Shown here: positions 5,298 through 5,391 of the stretch, in pieces
Layout of the letters: each line of letters starts with the position of its first letter
Numbering within the stretch: position 1 is the stretch's first letter
Assembly: GCA_031281815.1 (NCBI GenBank)
Contig: JAITEY010000171.1
Span: 1-5,391, forward strand
Length of the DNA stretch: 5,391 nucleotides
From: Desulfovibrio sp.
GTDB lineage: Bacteria > Desulfobacterota > Desulfovibrionia > Desulfovibrionales > Desulfovibrionaceae
Direction of reading: 5' to 3'
Program-made: the position numbers and the translations under genes
The notes under the pieces: generated by a model
Told to the model about the DNA's origin: nothing
What the model saw: only the letters and a program-made list of their open reading frames with translations
Database searches by the model: none

Positions 5298-5391
5298 ATG
5301 GCAACGACAAACATTCAAGTCCGAGTTGACTCGGATCTCAAGGCTGAAGCTGAACAACTGTTTTCTGATATCGGCCTGGATATGCCTACGG
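5298..5391 (+). CDS. RelB/DinJ-family type II antitoxin, N-terminal 31 residues (cut by the window edge)
   Basis: The visible product opens with MATTNIQVRVDSDLKAEAE and continues QLFSDIGLDMPT. This is the N-terminal pattern of RelB/DinJ ribbon-helix-helix antitoxins: a beta-strand with alternating side chains (NIQVRVD), then a helix (DLKAEAEQLFSDIGL), as in E. coli DinJ and RelB. Such proteins bind and neutralise a RelE/YafQ-like mRNA-cleaving toxin, usually encoded immediately downstream, and repress their own operon. GGGGG (5286-5290) may serve as the ribosome-binding site, 7 nt before the ATG. An in-frame ATG at 5277 would add MRTGGTA but overlaps the -10 box and lacks a Shine-Dalgarno. 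The toxin gene lies beyond the window and is not seen. The family call rests on 31 residues. Confidence 0.8.
   Translation, partial: MATTNIQVRVDSDLKAEAEQLFSDIGLDMPT

Overview
The window is GC-rich with densely packed, same-strand genes. Codon use, gene content and a hairpin-rich intergenic repeat suggest a Desulfovibrionaceae-type deltaproteobacterium. The SH3/NlpC-P60 hydrolase and the DHH-CBS-nucleotidyltransferase fusion also occur in that group. This placement comes from recalled family knowledge; no search was run.

Layout, all on the + strand: (1) bases 1-747 hold the C-terminal ~5/6 of a XerD tyrosine recombinase with all six active-site residues; its start lies left of the window. (2) Bases 748-1034 form a 287-bp gap without a gene. 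It contains a hairpin just after xerD, a short tandem repeat, a chain of palindromes (813-920) that looks like a dispersed intergenic repeat, and a degenerate second copy of that repeat's 3' end (950-987). (3) Bases 1035-3755 encode a 906-residue three-part protein: a DHH/DHHA1 phosphoesterase, two CBS domains, and a class II tRNA nucleotidyltransferase/poly(A) polymerase-like module. (4) Bases 3756-3835 are a short gap carrying a near-duplicate of the next gene's ribosome-binding and start region, plus a strong hairpin. (5) Bases 3836-5188 encode an exported SH3b/NlpC-P60 cell-wall peptidase. (6) Bases 5189-5297 are AT-richer and hold a promoter with a possible operator. (7) From 5298 to the window edge runs the start of a RelB/DinJ-family antitoxin.

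The fusion protein and the peptidase are probably co-transcribed, because only 80 bp separate them and the stop codon of the first is embedded in a Shine-Dalgarno sequence. xerD, the nucleotidyltransferase fusion and the wall hydrolase are housekeeping functions (chromosome dimer resolution, RNA 3'-end metabolism, murein turnover). The toxin-antitoxin gene at the right edge looks like the start of an accessory segment with its own promoter.

The least expected structure is the duplicated translation-initiation region at about 3741-3854. Its upstream copy keeps a perfect TAAGGA Shine-Dalgarno at the same spacing but has ATA instead of ATG. The intergenic palindrome array is the other element worth following. 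I found no clear evidence of a wholly new multi-gene system in this window.
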